NCBI GenBank assembly: GCA_018433775.1
Contig: JAHDQN010000016.1
Location: forward strand, 1-64,000
Reading direction: 5' to 3'
Length of the DNA stretch: 64,000 nucleotides
Source: Deltaproteobacteria bacterium
GTDB taxonomy: Bacteria > Desulfobacterota > Desulfomonilia > UBA1062
Within the stretch, counting starts at the first letter, position 1, and each line of letters starts with the position of its first letter. The translations under genes and the position numbers were made by a program. Below are positions 52,800-62,134 of the stretch, one piece after another. The notes below the pieces were generated by a model. The model saw nothing but the letters and a program-made list of their open reading frames with translations. It ran no database searches and was not told the origin of the DNA.

Positions 52800-54749
52800 A
52801 TGCAGCCCGCGATCCTCGCCCGGAACCTGATCAAGCGGTTCGGCGACCTCACCGCGGTGGGCGGAGTCTCCCTGGAGGTGCGCCCGGCAGAGATCTACGG
52901 CCTCGTGGGCCCGGACGGGGCGGGCAAGACCACGACCCTGCGCATGCTGAGCAGTATCATGATTCCTACGTCCGGCACCGCAGAGATAGCCGGCTATGAC
53001 GTGCAGAAACAGCCCGGGCAGGTCAAGGACAACATTGCCTACATGAGCCAGCGCTTCGGTCTGTACGAGGATCTCACCGTATGGGAAAACGTCAACTTCT
53101 ACGCAGACCTCTATGGCGTCCCTGCCCGGGAGAGAAAGGAGCGGATCGAAGAGCTGCTGGATTTCAGCTCCATGAGGCAGTTCAAGGGAAGGAGGGCAGG
53201 GGCGCTCTCCGGCGGGATGAAACAGAAGCTCCAGCTCGTGTGCGCGCTCGTGCACACCCCCAAGGTCCTGCTCCTGGACGAGCCCACCAACGGCGTCGAT
53301 CCGGTGAGCAGGAGGGACTTCTGGCGCATTCTCTACCGGCTCCTGGGCCGGGACGTGGCCATCCTCGTGAGCACCGCCTACCTGGACGAGGCCGAGCGGT
53401 GCAACAGGGTGGGGCTGCTCAGTAATGGCTCGCTGCTCGCCCAGGGAAGCCCGGCAGAGATCAAGAGGCTCATGAAGGGCGCAATCGTTTCCATCCGCTC
53501 GTCCCAGGCTCGCAGGGTTCAAGCCCTCTTGGAAAAAAGCGGCTTGTACGAGGATGTCAACACGTTCGGCGACACGGTTCACCTCGTGACGCAGGACGAG
53601 GCGGCGGCCCGACAGCAGGCAAAGGTGCTCCTCGAACGCGAAGGCCTTCCCTTTGATGAGATCAGCAGGCAGGAACCCAGCCTCGAGGACGTGTTCGTGC
53701 GCGTTCTGAAGGAAACAGGCAAGGCAGGGGTCAGGCCGTGGTCGTCCGAGTCCCGGTCGGGCTTTCATGATCAGGCAGCGGGCCTAACCGCTCCGGGCAG
53801 ACCGGCGGTGGAGGTGGAAGATCTCACCAGGCGCTTCGGCAGCTTCACCGCGGTCAACAGGGTGAGCTTCTCGGTGCCGGCGGGCCAGATCTTCGGCTTC
53901 CTCGGACCCAATGGCGCGGGCAAGAGCACGGTCATCAGGATGCTCTGCGGCGTGCTCGAACCGAGCGGAGGGCAGGGCGAGGTCCTGGGGTTCGACATCG
54001 CCCGGCAGCCCGAAAAGATCAAGGAGCACATCGGCTACATGAGCCAGAGGTTCTCGCTCTACGACGACCTCACGGTGGAGGAGAACATCGAATTCTACGG
54101 GGGCATCTATTCCCTCACCGGCAAAAGGCTCGAAGAGCGCAAGACATGGGCCATGGAGATGACCGGGCTTGCGGATCATGCCCGGAGCATGACCAGGGTG
54201 CTCAGCAGCGGGTGGAAACAGCGTCTGGCCATGGCGTGCTCGATCCTCCACGAGCCTCCGGTCATTTTTCTCGACGAGCCCACCAGCGGGGTGGACCCGG
54301 TCTCCCGCAGGAGGTTCTGGGACCTCATCTCCGCCATGGCACAGGCCGGGGTGACCGTGTTCGTGACCACGCACTACATGGAAGAGGCGGAGTATTGCGA
54401 CCGGCTGGCGCTGATCTACCGGGGGAATATCGTGGCCATGGGAACCCCGGCCGAGCTGAAAACAAAGGTCATGCGCGAGGCGATCCTCGATATCCACTGC
54501 CCGCGGCCCTTCGAGGTCATGGATGCCATAGCCGCCCTGCCCGGAGTCCGGGAAGCGGCCCTGTTCGGCTCCGGGCTGCATGCCGTGGTCAGGGACCCGG
54601 ACGAGGCCGGACAGAGGATACGGCGGGAGCTCACAGATATGGGCGTGCCGATCGAGCGCATGGAGCAGGTGGTTCCCAGCATGGAGGACGTGTTCGTGGC
54701 GCTCATCGAGGAGACCGACCGCAGTGAATCCGGGCAGGGGGAGGGTTGA
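52800..54749 (+). CDS. ABC exporter ATPase with two fused nucleotide-binding domains (YbhF-like)
   Basis: The 649-aa protein contains two ATPase domains in tandem. The first has Walker A GPDGAGKTTTLRML, signature LSGGMKQKLQL and Walker B VLLLDEPTNGVDP. The second, from about residue 335, has GPNGAGKSTVIRML, a degenerate signature LSSGWKQRLAM and VIFLDEPTSGVDP. The double-domain layout matches YbhF. I use the ATG at 52800 with GAGGGA upstream. An ATG at 52785 would add five residues. It energises the two permeases that follow. The second signature has Ser for Gly, as in some family members. Confidence 0.93.
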   Translation: MQPAILARNLIKRFGDLTAVGGVSLEVRPAEIYGLVGPDGAGKTTTLRMLSSIMIPTSGTAEIAGYDVQKQPGQVKDNIAYMSQRFGLYEDLTVWENVNFYADLYGVPARERKERIEELLDFSSMRQFKGRRAGALSGGMKQKLQLVCALVHTPKVLLLDEPTNGVDPVSRRDFWRILYRLLGRDVAILVSTAYLDEAERCNRVGLLSNGSLLAQGSPAEIKRLMKGAIVSIRSSQARRVQALLEKSGLYEDVNTFGDTVHLVTQDEAAARQQAKVLLEREGLPFDEISRQEPSLEDVFVRVLKETGKAGVRPWSSESRSGFHDQAAGLTAPGRPAVEVEDLTRRFGSFTAVNRVSFSVPAGQIFGFLGPNGAGKSTVIRMLCGVLEPSGGQGEVLGFDIARQPEKIKEHIGYMSQRFSLYDDLTVEENIEFYGGIYSLTGKRLEERKTWAMEMTGLADHARSMTRVLSSGWKQRLAMACSILHEPPVIFLDEPTSGVDPVSRRRFWDLISAMAQAGVTVFVTTHYMEEAEYCDRLALIYRGNIVAMGTPAELKTKVMREAILDIHCPRPFEVMDAIAALPGVREAALFGSGLHAVVRDPDEAGQRIRRELTDMGVPIERMEQVVPSMEDVFVALIEETDRSESGQGEG

Positions 54750-54752
54750 GGG

Positions 54753-55889
54753 ATGTTCAGCCCCAGACGGTTCATCGCCATTGCCCGCAAGGAGTGGACC
54801 CATATTATCAGGGACTGGCGCAGCCTGCTCCTGGCCATCGCCATCCCCGTGGTGCTCATCCTGCTCTTCGGCTATGCCCTGAACATGGACCTGAAGAACG
54901 TACCGGCCGTGGTATGGGACCAGTCCCGGACACCCCAGAGCAGGGAATTCTTAAGTCTGTTCGACGGATCCCCCTACTTCTCGGTCAGGCAGTACCACTC
55001 CGGATATGCCCGCATACAGGACGACCTCGACTCGGGCAGGGCCATGATCGCCGTGGTGGTGCCCGTTGATTTCTCCCGGAAGGTCCAGCAGGGAGAGCCG
55101 GTCGATGTCCAGGTGATCGTTGACGGGAGCGACTCCAACACGGCACGCCTCGCCGTGGCCTACGCAAACAGCGTGGGCATGATCTTTTCCCGGCAGGTCG
55201 GCGCCAGGAGGATGGGCCTCATGGGGCAGGGCGAGCTGGCCGAGCCGGTGGATCTCCATCCCAGGGCATGGTACAACCCGGACTTGAAGAGCCAGAACGT
55301 CATCATCCCGGGCATACTGGCCGTGGTCATGATGGTGATTGCGGGGATGATGACCAGCGTGACCGTGGCCCGGGAGTGGGAGACGGGCACCATGGAGCAG
55401 CTCATCAGCACGCCGGTCCGCGTGCCCGAGATCGTCTTCGGCAAGGTGCTTCCCTACTTCGTGCTGGGCCTGCTCGACGTGGCCATTGCCGCAGCCCTCG
55501 GCGAGTGGCTGTTCCACGTTCCCCTGAGGGGGTCTCCGGGCCTGCTCTTTCTCTCCGCGTCAGTCTTTCTCACCGGGGCACTGTTTTTCGGCCTGGCCGT
55601 GGGCATCGTCATGAAGACCCAGGTATTGGCAACCCAGATCGCCATGATCGCGGGCTTTCTGCCCACCCTGCTCCTGAGCGGGTTCGTCTTTGCCATCGAG
55701 AACATGCCCGCGCTCATCCAGCTCATCACCTACATCGTACCCGCGCGGTATTTCATCGCGCTGCTCAGGGGTATCTACCTCAAAGGGATCGGGCTCGAAA
55801 TCCTCTGGCTCAACCTGCTTCTGCTCGGCATCTATGCCGCGATCATGGTGATCCTGGCAAACCGCAAGCTCAAGCTCAAGCTGGAGTAG
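54753..55889 (+). CDS. ABC-2 type permease (YbhS-like)
   Basis: The 378-aa inner-membrane protein has an N-terminal TM segment (LLLAIAIPVVLILLFGYAL), a periplasmic domain of about 150 residues (VDVQVIVDGSDSNTARLAVAY), and a cluster of TM helices containing VMMVIAGMMTSVTVAREWE and TGTMEQLISTPV, the ABC-2 signature. It starts three bases after the ATPase stop, with GGGAGGG upstream. It pairs with the next gene to form the translocation channel. Substrate unknown. Related systems move drugs or cations. Confidence 0.92.
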   Translation: MFSPRRFIAIARKEWTHIIRDWRSLLLAIAIPVVLILLFGYALNMDLKNVPAVVWDQSRTPQSREFLSLFDGSPYFSVRQYHSGYARIQDDLDSGRAMIAVVVPVDFSRKVQQGEPVDVQVIVDGSDSNTARLAVAYANSVGMIFSRQVGARRMGLMGQGELAEPVDLHPRAWYNPDLKSQNVIIPGILAVVMMVIAGMMTSVTVAREWETGTMEQLISTPVRVPEIVFGKVLPYFVLGLLDVAIAAALGEWLFHVPLRGSPGLLFLSASVFLTGALFFGLAVGIVMKTQVLATQIAMIAGFLPTLLLSGFVFAIENMPALIQLITYIVPARYFIALLRGIYLKGIGLEILWLNLLLLGIYAAIMVILANRKLKLKLE

Positions 55890-55892
55890 GCC

Positions 55893-57023
55893 ATGCTCAA
55901 CCGGATAAAGCGCATGCTCGTCAAAGAGTTTCTCCAGATGTTCAGAGACCCCCGCATGCGGGTCGTGATCTTCGGCATGCCCGTGATCCAGCTCGTGGTC
56001 CTCTCTTTTGCGCTCACCATGGATGTGACCGACATCCCCACGGCGGTCTACGATCAGGACAACAGCGTGGCCTCCCGGGAGCTGGCGGCGCAGTTCGGAA
56101 ACAGCGGGTATTTCGAGATCGAGGAGTACATACACAGCCGCAGCCGGATGGTCGAGCTGCTCGACACCGGGGATGTGCGGGTGGTGATCCGCATCCCGTC
56201 TGATTTCGAGGAAAACCTGATGAACCGTACCACCGCCGGTCTCCAGGTGATTGCCGACGGCACCGACAGCAACACCACCTCCATCGTGTTCGGCTACGTG
56301 TCCCAGATCGTTGCCCAATACAACCGGGAAAAGCTCCGGGAACGCTTTGTCTCGCAGTTTGGCCCGCAGGCCGTGCCGGGTGAGATCGAAATCGAGCAGC
56401 GGGCCTGGTACAACGAGAACCTTGAGAGCAGGTATTATTACGTCCCCGGCCTTGTCGGAGTCATGCTGATCCTGGTGAGCATCGTGGTGGCGAGCATTGC
56501 GATCGTGCGGGAAAAAGAGATGGGGACCATCGAGCAGGTCATGGTGACCCCGATCGGGAAGGCCGAGTTCATCCTGGGCAAGACCGTGCCCTATCTCATC
56601 ACCGGCTATATCATCATGGCCGTCATGTTCGCCATCGCCTATCTCGTCTTCGGCATCCGCATCGAGGGCAGCATGGTCCTGCTCACCGTGCTCACGGGCG
56701 TCTACCTGGTGGGCAACCTCGGCATCGCGCTTCTCATCAGCGTGACCTCACGCACCCAGCAGCAGGCGCTGCTCACGGCCTTTTTCGTCCTCATGCCCGC
56801 AATCCTCCTGAGCGGGTTCGTCTTTCCCATCCACAACATGCCCGCTGTGGTCCAGTACGCAACCTATCTTAACCCCATGAGGTGGTACATGGAGGTGCTC
56901 CGGGGGGTGATCCTCAAAGGGGTGGGCATCCAGGCCCTTTCCAAGGCGATCCTCTGGCAGACGATCCTGGCGGTCTCCTTTCTCTTCGTCGCCGTCTCCC
57001 GGTTCAGGAAGACCCTGGATTAG
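55893..57023 (+). CDS. ABC-2 type permease (YbhR-like)
   Basis: The 376-aa protein is a paralogue of the preceding permease with the same plan: an N-terminal TM helix (VVIFGMPVIQLVVLSFALTM), a periplasmic domain (QVIADGTDSNTTSIVFGYVS), and a C-terminal membrane bundle with VSIVVASIAIVREKEMGTIEQVMVTP. It begins three bases after the first permease gene. It ends the operon, convergent with the response-regulator gene. The 232-base spacer holds two weak hairpins and no gene. Confidence 0.92.
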   Translation: MLNRIKRMLVKEFLQMFRDPRMRVVIFGMPVIQLVVLSFALTMDVTDIPTAVYDQDNSVASRELAAQFGNSGYFEIEEYIHSRSRMVELLDTGDVRVVIRIPSDFEENLMNRTTAGLQVIADGTDSNTTSIVFGYVSQIVAQYNREKLRERFVSQFGPQAVPGEIEIEQRAWYNENLESRYYYVPGLVGVMLILVSIVVASIAIVREKEMGTIEQVMVTPIGKAEFILGKTVPYLITGYIIMAVMFAIAYLVFGIRIEGSMVLLTVLTGVYLVGNLGIALLISVTSRTQQQALLTAFFVLMPAILLSGFVFPIHNMPAVVQYATYLNPMRWYMEVLRGVILKGVGIQALSKAILWQTILAVSFLFVAVSRFRKTLD

Positions 57024-57255
57024 CACTCCAGTGGGAGTCAAAGGCCTCCAAACAGTCAAACCCCTGGAATCCAGGGACATAAGCATCCGGCAGACCGCAT
57101 CATTTCAAGAAGAGCTGGCAATGCCAGGGACCACCAGGGTGTCATCCCCTTTCGCGGCGGTTTAGCACGGTAGGGTGAGACAAAGGCCGGACAGATAAGC
57201 GAAGTGGAGGGCGCCGAAAAAGAATGTTCGTAAGCGTGGAGCGCGTGATGCCGCT

Positions 57256-57945
57256 CTATGCCATAAACCGGTACCCTTTGCCCCGGATGCTGATGATATG
57301 CCGGGGCTTTGACGGGTCCTCTTCGATATAGCGCCTGACGCGTGAGATGAAGGTGTCCACGGTCCGGGTTTCGATGTCCGGGTCGAGGCCCCAGACATTC
57401 TTCAGCAGCTCGCCCCGTGTCACGATGCGCTCCTGGTGCGATGCGAGATACTGGATGAGATTCGCCTCGTGGGGGGTGATGCGGGAGGTGGTGCCGTCTC
57501 CCCTGGTGATCTCCAGGGTGCTGAAGTCGAGCACGGCCCCGCCGATCTTCTGGGTGTCTCCGGCCTTGTACCACTCGTAGCGGTCAAGCATCCGCCTGAT
57601 CCTGAGCAGGAACTCCTCGAGGTGAAAGGGCTTGGTGAGATAATCGTCCGCCCCTGCACGCAGGCCCTCCACCTTGTCGCTCGCATGGGACTTGGCCGTG
57701 AGGATGAGAACCGGAAGACGGGGATCGTCTTTCCGGATATGCCGGAGCGCCTCGATCCCGTCCATGCCGGGCAGCATGAGGTCCAGCACCACGAGGTCGA
57801 AGCTCGTGTCCTCGAGCAGGGCGATGCCTTTTTCCGCACTCACGGCGTGGATCACCTCATAGCCCTCGGCCTCGAGATTGATGTTCAGCCCCAGGGCCAG
57901 GGCCTGATCGTCCTCGATGATCAGAATCCGCCACCGGATGCTCAT
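57256..57945 (-). CDS. OmpR-family response regulator
   Basis: The 229-aa protein has a receiver domain (acidic pocket Glu11-Asp12-Asp13, phosphoacceptor Asp55 in LVVLDLMLPGMDG, Lys105 in YLTKPF) and a winged-helix DNA-binding domain (about residues 130-229, ending RRYIEEDPSKPRHIISIRGKGYRFM). The ATG overlaps the stop of the upstream histidine kinase as ATGA. It is probably the output of that kinase, binding DNA as a dimer when phosphorylated. Targets are unknown. The convergent ABC exporter and the envelope genes beyond miaB are possible. Confidence 0.95.
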   Translation of the reverse strand: MSIRWRILIIEDDQALALGLNINLEAEGYEVIHAVSAEKGIALLEDTSFDLVVLDLMLPGMDGIEALRHIRKDDPRLPVLILTAKSHASDKVEGLRAGADDYLTKPFHLEEFLLRIRRMLDRYEWYKAGDTQKIGGAVLDFSTLEITRGDGTTSRITPHEANLIQYLASHQERIVTRGELLKNVWGLDPDIETRTVDTFISRVRRYIEEDPSKPRHIISIRGKGYRFMA

Positions 57946-58862
57946 GGCTTCACCACGGGCAGGCGGATGAGAAACGAGGTCCCCTGACCTTCCAGCCCCG
58001 GGCTCACCCTGATGCTGCCGCCATGCGCCTTGATGATCATCTTCACCACGTAGAGCCCCATTCCTGTTCCCGAGCCCCACAGGGCCATGGCCTCGGGCAG
58101 CCTCTGGAACATTTTGAAGATGTCCCGATACCGTTCTTTGGGAATGCCGGTCCCATAATCCGAAAATCGAATGTATGCCCATGCTTTTTCCCGCCACGAC
58201 TCCAGGTCGACCCGGAGTATGTCTGTAGAATAATGGATAGCATTTTCCGCGAGGTTGGAAAACACCAAATTCATGGCCCCTTTGTCGATGAGGAGGTCCG
58301 AATCTTCCCGGATGTTGACGTGGACGTCCACATCCTTGAGGAGGATCTCGTTTCTTCCCAGAAAATCGTTCATGAACTCGGACAGGGATGTCGGGGCAAA
58401 GACAAAAGGCCGACGCGAGTAGCTGAACCGCGCGCTGGCGAGAAAATTGTCCACCAGTGACTTGAGGCGCTGGTTCTCCGCCATCATGCCCTTGAGGAGC
58501 CGGTTCTTGGTCTCTTCCGGGAGATCTCTCTTCTCGATGGTCTCCAGATACAGCTGCATGGTGGCGAGAGGGGTTTTGAAGGCATGGGTGATGGACGAGA
58601 TAAAGTGCATCTGAGTGCGCATGAGGGTGAGCTGCCTTTGATAGAGGATGAAGAGGACATAGATGCCGGCGAGGATGAGCAGGAGCAGCACCGATCCCTC
58701 GATCATGATCACGATGTCCCAGGTGCCGACGGGACGGCCCACAGCCGTTGCGTTGTTCCTGATATACCAGACGACCCCGATGACCACGATAAAGATCCAT
58801 GCCACCTGCATGGTGATAAAGATGATGATCGTGGGCCATCTCTTCAGCTTTTCCATGACCAT
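57942..58862 (-). CDS. Sensor histidine kinase with minimal sensor region
   Basis: The 306-aa kinase has two TM helices (about residues 11-34 and 50-73) joined by only about 15 residues, so no periplasmic sensor fold is possible. The H-box is SSITHAFKTPLATMQLYLET with His93 followed by Ala, where most kinases have Glu or Asp. The N-box (NLAENAIHYS), G1 (SDYGTGIP) and G2 (GSGTGMGLYVV) are intact. It precedes and overlaps its response regulator. It may sense through the membrane or a partner protein, as intramembrane-sensing kinases do. No strong ribosome site is visible. Confidence 0.9.
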   Translation of the reverse strand: MVMEKLKRWPTIIIFITMQVAWIFIVVIGVVWYIRNNATAVGRPVGTWDIVIMIEGSVLLLLILAGIYVLFILYQRQLTLMRTQMHFISSITHAFKTPLATMQLYLETIEKRDLPEETKNRLLKGMMAENQRLKSLVDNFLASARFSYSRRPFVFAPTSLSEFMNDFLGRNEILLKDVDVHVNIREDSDLLIDKGAMNLVFSNLAENAIHYSTDILRVDLESWREKAWAYIRFSDYGTGIPKERYRDIFKMFQRLPEAMALWGSGTGMGLYVVKMIIKAHGGSIRVSPGLEGQGTSFLIRLPVVKP

Positions 58863-58995
58863 GATTCATAACACTGCACCGGTGTTTGTTCCAGGCCTAT
58901 TTCACGGGCACTTTCTTCCTCTGTCGGCAAAGAACGGGCGACCTCCCGGAACGATTCATCCCGCTTGCGGCACAGCAAGAACCATGCAGGGTTTT

Positions 58996-60339
58996 TTAGA
59001 CTGATAATACCTTTTTCCCGGCTGCGGGTGCTTCCATCTCGCCGGTCAGGGAGTTGGGGTTTGCCCGGGTGACGCGTACCATCACCACGCTCGAGATGAG
59101 CGATGGCGACCCCGCAAAGTTGACGATCGCGTTCTGGGTGGTCCTCCCGTGGACCTGGCCGGGGTTGCGGAGGCTCACTCCATCAACGAGCACCAGCGGA
59201 GTGGTGCCCACGCGCGACCGGTTGATCTCCAGGGTGATGGCGCGCTGGATGCCCTGCAGCTCGCTCAGGCGCCGGGATTTCTCTTCCGGGTGGACATCAT
59301 CCTCGATGGCCGCGGCCCCGGTGCCGGGGCGGACCGAGTAGCGGAAGGAGTAGAGCGTGTCAAACCTGACCTCTTGGATCAGGCTCAGCGTTTGCCGGTA
59401 TGCATCACCGGTTTCACCCGGGAACCCAACGATGACATCGGCGCTGAAGGCCATGTCGGGCCGCGCCTTTCTGAGCTTCTCGATGAGCCCGAGATATGTC
59501 CTGCGGGTGTACTGCCTGTTCATGAGAGCAAGCACCTGGTCGGAGCCGGACTGGAAGGGAAGGTGCACGTGATTGCAGAGCTTCTCCAGATCTCCGAAGC
59601 AGGCGATGAGCTCGTCGCTCATGTCCTTGGGGTGCGAGGTGGTGAACCGGATGCGTTCGATCCCCTCCACCCTGTCGATACGCCTGAGCAGCTCCGGGAA
59701 GCTTATCCCGCCCGAGTACGAGTTGACGTTCTGCCCCAGGAGGAAGATCTCCTTCACCCCGCGGGCTGCATGGCCTCGCACCTCTTCCAGGATGCCCGCA
59801 TGGCCCCTGCTGATCTCCCTGCCGCGTACATAGGGGACGATGCAGTAGGAGCAGTAGTTGTTGCAGCCCTGCATGATGTTGATATATGCCCGGTGGGCAG
59901 GAGTCATGAACGCCTTTTCGGGCACGATGTCGAGCGAGGGTATGCACTCGTTGAACCGGATGTCCACGACCTGGCGGTTTTCTTCGCGTTTTTCATCGAC
60001 CGCCTCGCAGAGGCGGTGCAGCTGGTGGGTTCCAAGCACGATATCCACATGCGGCATCCGGGAGATGATATCCCGGCCCTTCTGCTGCGCGATGCATCCG
60101 GTGACCGCGATGATGAGCGAGGGCTTCCGCCTCTTATAGGGCCTGAGCCTGCCGATATTGCTCAAGGCCTTCTCGTAGGCCTTCTGACGCACCGAGCAGG
60201 TGTTGAGGATGATGAGATCCGCCTTTTTCAGGGATTCGGTCGCCTCCCATCCGTCCCGTGCGAGCAGGGAGTACATTTTCCGGCTGTCCAGGTCGTTCAT
60301 CTGGCAGCCATAGGTAAAGATCTTCACATACCCTTTCAT
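58996..60339 (-). CDS. miaB: tRNA-2-methylthio-N6-dimethylallyladenosine synthase
   Basis: The 447-aa methylthiotransferase modifies A37 of tRNAs. The N-terminal UPF0004 domain has the auxiliary-cluster cysteines Cys12, Cys48 and Cys82. The radical SAM motif is CNNYCSYC (Cys159, Cys163, Cys166), followed by IVPYVRGRE, which is typical of MiaB. A TRAM domain ends the protein. It is leftward, and divergent from the pilin gene by about 140 bases. Confidence 0.96.
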   Translation of the reverse strand: MKGYVKIFTYGCQMNDLDSRKMYSLLARDGWEATESLKKADLIILNTCSVRQKAYEKALSNIGRLRPYKRRKPSLIIAVTGCIAQQKGRDIISRMPHVDIVLGTHQLHRLCEAVDEKREENRQVVDIRFNECIPSLDIVPEKAFMTPAHRAYINIMQGCNNYCSYCIVPYVRGREISRGHAGILEEVRGHAARGVKEIFLLGQNVNSYSGGISFPELLRRIDRVEGIERIRFTTSHPKDMSDELIACFGDLEKLCNHVHLPFQSGSDQVLALMNRQYTRRTYLGLIEKLRKARPDMAFSADVIVGFPGETGDAYRQTLSLIQEVRFDTLYSFRYSVRPGTGAAAIEDDVHPEEKSRRLSELQGIQRAITLEINRSRVGTTPLVLVDGVSLRNPGQVHGRTTQNAIVNFAGSPSLISSVVMVRVTRANPNSLTGEMEAPAAGKKVLSV

Positions 60340-60481
60340 GGCTGATATGCATAGACCTGTAGCGGTTTTGAAGTCAACACCCGGTATGGCCCCTTAAGGA
60401 GCATGGAGAAGATTTTGCTCTTGTCAGGTCCGGGAAAATGCCGATAATGAGAATAACTTTTACCTTCACGGGAGAGCGTTT

Positions 60482-60937
60482 ATGGAAAAAAAGGGTTTCA
60501 GTCTCATGGAAGTCATGATCGTTGTGGCGATTGTCGGCATCCTCGCGGCCATAGCCATTCCTTCATATTCCGGTTATGTCAAAAGGACGAAGAGATCCGA
60601 GGCTGTCACGGCCCTGCAGACCGTGGCGCTCTATCAGGAAAAGCACATGGCCGAACGCGGGCAGTACGGCACCGTCGCAAACCTCATTGCCAACGCGGGG
60701 CTTCCGGATCCCGACGGAGACAGCGTCTATGAGCCCAGCGAGTTCTATGCGATAACGGTCACTCTCGGGGCAGGGAACGCGTCTTTTGTTGCGAGTGCGG
60801 CTCCTGCAGGGAGCTTTGTCGACAACGTGAGCGGCGCTCCACTCGTCTTTGCAATCGACTCCAACGGCAGGGTTGGAGCCCTGAGCGGAGGATCTGTCGC
60901 GGTGAACGAGGATCTGTGGAGATCGTTGCGGCCCTGA
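60482..60937 (+). CDS. Type IV pilin-like protein
   Basis: The 151-aa prepilin has a short leader cut after Gly5, then FSLMEVMIVVAIVGILAAIAIPSYSGYV with the conserved Glu at mature position 5. The C-terminal globular part is about 110 residues and ends with a beta-rich region. It resembles PilA/PilE major pilins or small pseudopilins. No pilus assembly gene is in the window, so it depends on machinery elsewhere. GGGAGAG lies five bases before the ATG. It may act in adhesion, motility or secretion. Confidence 0.9.
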   Translation: MEKKGFSLMEVMIVVAIVGILAAIAIPSYSGYVKRTKRSEAVTALQTVALYQEKHMAERGQYGTVANLIANAGLPDPDGDSVYEPSEFYAITVTLGAGNASFVASAAPAGSFVDNVSGAPLVFAIDSNGRVGALSGGSVAVNEDLWRSLRP

Positions 60938-61087
60938 AGCATCGTCATCCTGTCAGAGATCTTTCGCAAGCAACCGCGCTGCCCGGAGAACCATCTCCTG
61001 GAAGATGATTCCAATCAGGTTCTGATCGTCCGGAATAATCACCCCGACTCCTTAAGATTTCTCCGTGTAATCCCGATACCTTGTTCT

Positions 61088-61585
61088 GTGATCGAGGGAC
61101 GGTGGATTCTTCTATTCATGATGCTCCTCCTGACAGGGGCTTGTGCAGCCGAATCCGGGATACCTTCAGACCAGATCTGGCCTGAAGACCGGTACATGAT
61201 CCGGCTGGAGCGTGATGTCCGGGAATTCTGCGACGAAGTGACGCAGGATATCCGCCCGGACAGCATCAGTCTCGCGTGGTACGACAATCTGCACCCGCAT
61301 GCCCCCATGCTCGCAGAGGCGTACGTGGCCTCCATGTTCGAGAGGAGCCTGATCCGCAGGGGGTTCTCCGTGAGCACCGGGGATGACGACACCGCCTACA
61401 GGCTCACGCTGGTCATGACCCCTTCCCGGAAATCCCTGCTCACCCTGGCGACGCTGGCCCAGGGCGAACAGGTGATCGCCGCCGGGGAGGCCCATTTTCT
61501 CAACGGCTCCGAAAAGTGGAACCGGGCCTTGTGCTCGTACCGCTACCGGACAACGACCGTCATCCCCATACGGAGCGCGCCATGA
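61088..61585 (+). CDS. Small predicted lipoprotein
   Basis: The 165-aa protein starts with a hydrophobic signal (ILLFMMLLLTGAC). The cysteine at its end resembles a lipobox but has Thr-Gly-Ala before it, so lipidation is uncertain. The start is probably GTG, with a weak ribosome site. The rest (RLERDVREFCDEV, YVASMFERSLIRRGFSV, YRLTLVMTPS) looks like the small-lipoprotein fold seen with FlgO-like proteins. Its stop overlaps the start of the next gene (ATGA), so the two are co-translated. No family assignment is secure. Confidence 0.65.
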   Translation: MIEGRWILLFMMLLLTGACAAESGIPSDQIWPEDRYMIRLERDVREFCDEVTQDIRPDSISLAWYDNLHPHAPMLAEAYVASMFERSLIRRGFSVSTGDDDTAYRLTLVMTPSRKSLLTLATLAQGEQVIAAGEAHFLNGSEKWNRALCSYRYRTTTVIPIRSAP

Positions 61586-62118
61586 GAATATGGCTGGTAC
61601 TCGCGGCGGCCTGCCTTCTCTCGGGTTGTACCCACATCATACTCCCGGGCCATGCCGGCAGCCTTGAGGGATGCGCGGACCGCATTGCCGGACGCATAGC
61701 AGGAGGGCTCGAAGATTCCTACAAAGGGATCAGCGTTCTCGTGGGCACCCCTGTGGATGCAGTCGGCTTTTCGTCCGGTGACTTCGGCCTTGCGCTCCAG
61801 GAGCTTCTCATCGGGGCGCTGGCAGAGGAGAATGTGAACGTGCTTGACGTGCAGCTGAGGCCGGAACCGTACATCACCTGCCGGGACGGGCTGATAGTCC
61901 TGAGCAGGGATGCGGACAGGATCAGGAAGGAATTCAGGGCCGAAGTGGTAATTGCCAGCACGTACCTGGTCCGTGGGGATGAGCTTGTGATTACCTCCCG
62001 GGCTGTTGATTTTACGAACAATGATGTGATTGTCTCCACGACCGTGGTTCTCACCACCACGACAGGGGTGGGGCATCTCTTGAGGAGCAGGGGACAGGCA
62101 GTGATGTATGAAAAATAG
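61582..62118 (+). CDS. FlgO-like outer-membrane lipoprotein
   Basis: The 178-aa protein starts at the ATG that overlaps the preceding stop. The signal ends LLSGC (lipobox). The body (GFSSGDFGLALQELLIGALAEENV, RPEPYITCRDGLIVLSRD, VVIASTYLVRGDELVITSRAVDF) fits the FlgO domain, which in Vibrio is an outer-membrane lipoprotein needed for flagellar stability. FlgO-like domains also occur outside flagellar loci, and none of the flagellar H-ring partners are next to it. A role at the outer membrane is likely. The flagellar link is unproven. Confidence 0.75.
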   Translation: MRIWLVLAAACLLSGCTHIILPGHAGSLEGCADRIAGRIAGGLEDSYKGISVLVGTPVDAVGFSSGDFGLALQELLIGALAEENVNVLDVQLRPEPYITCRDGLIVLSRDADRIRKEFRAEVVIASTYLVRGDELVITSRAVDFTNNDVIVSTTVVLTTTTGVGHLLRSRGQAVMYEK

Positions 62119-62134
62119 CACAGGGAGGTGTAAG

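Noticed and set aside
57949-58869. Upstream extension of the response-regulator frame into the kinase gene
   Set aside because: The receiver domain begins at a Met at 57945 overlapping the kinase stop. The extension is the kinase read out of frame.
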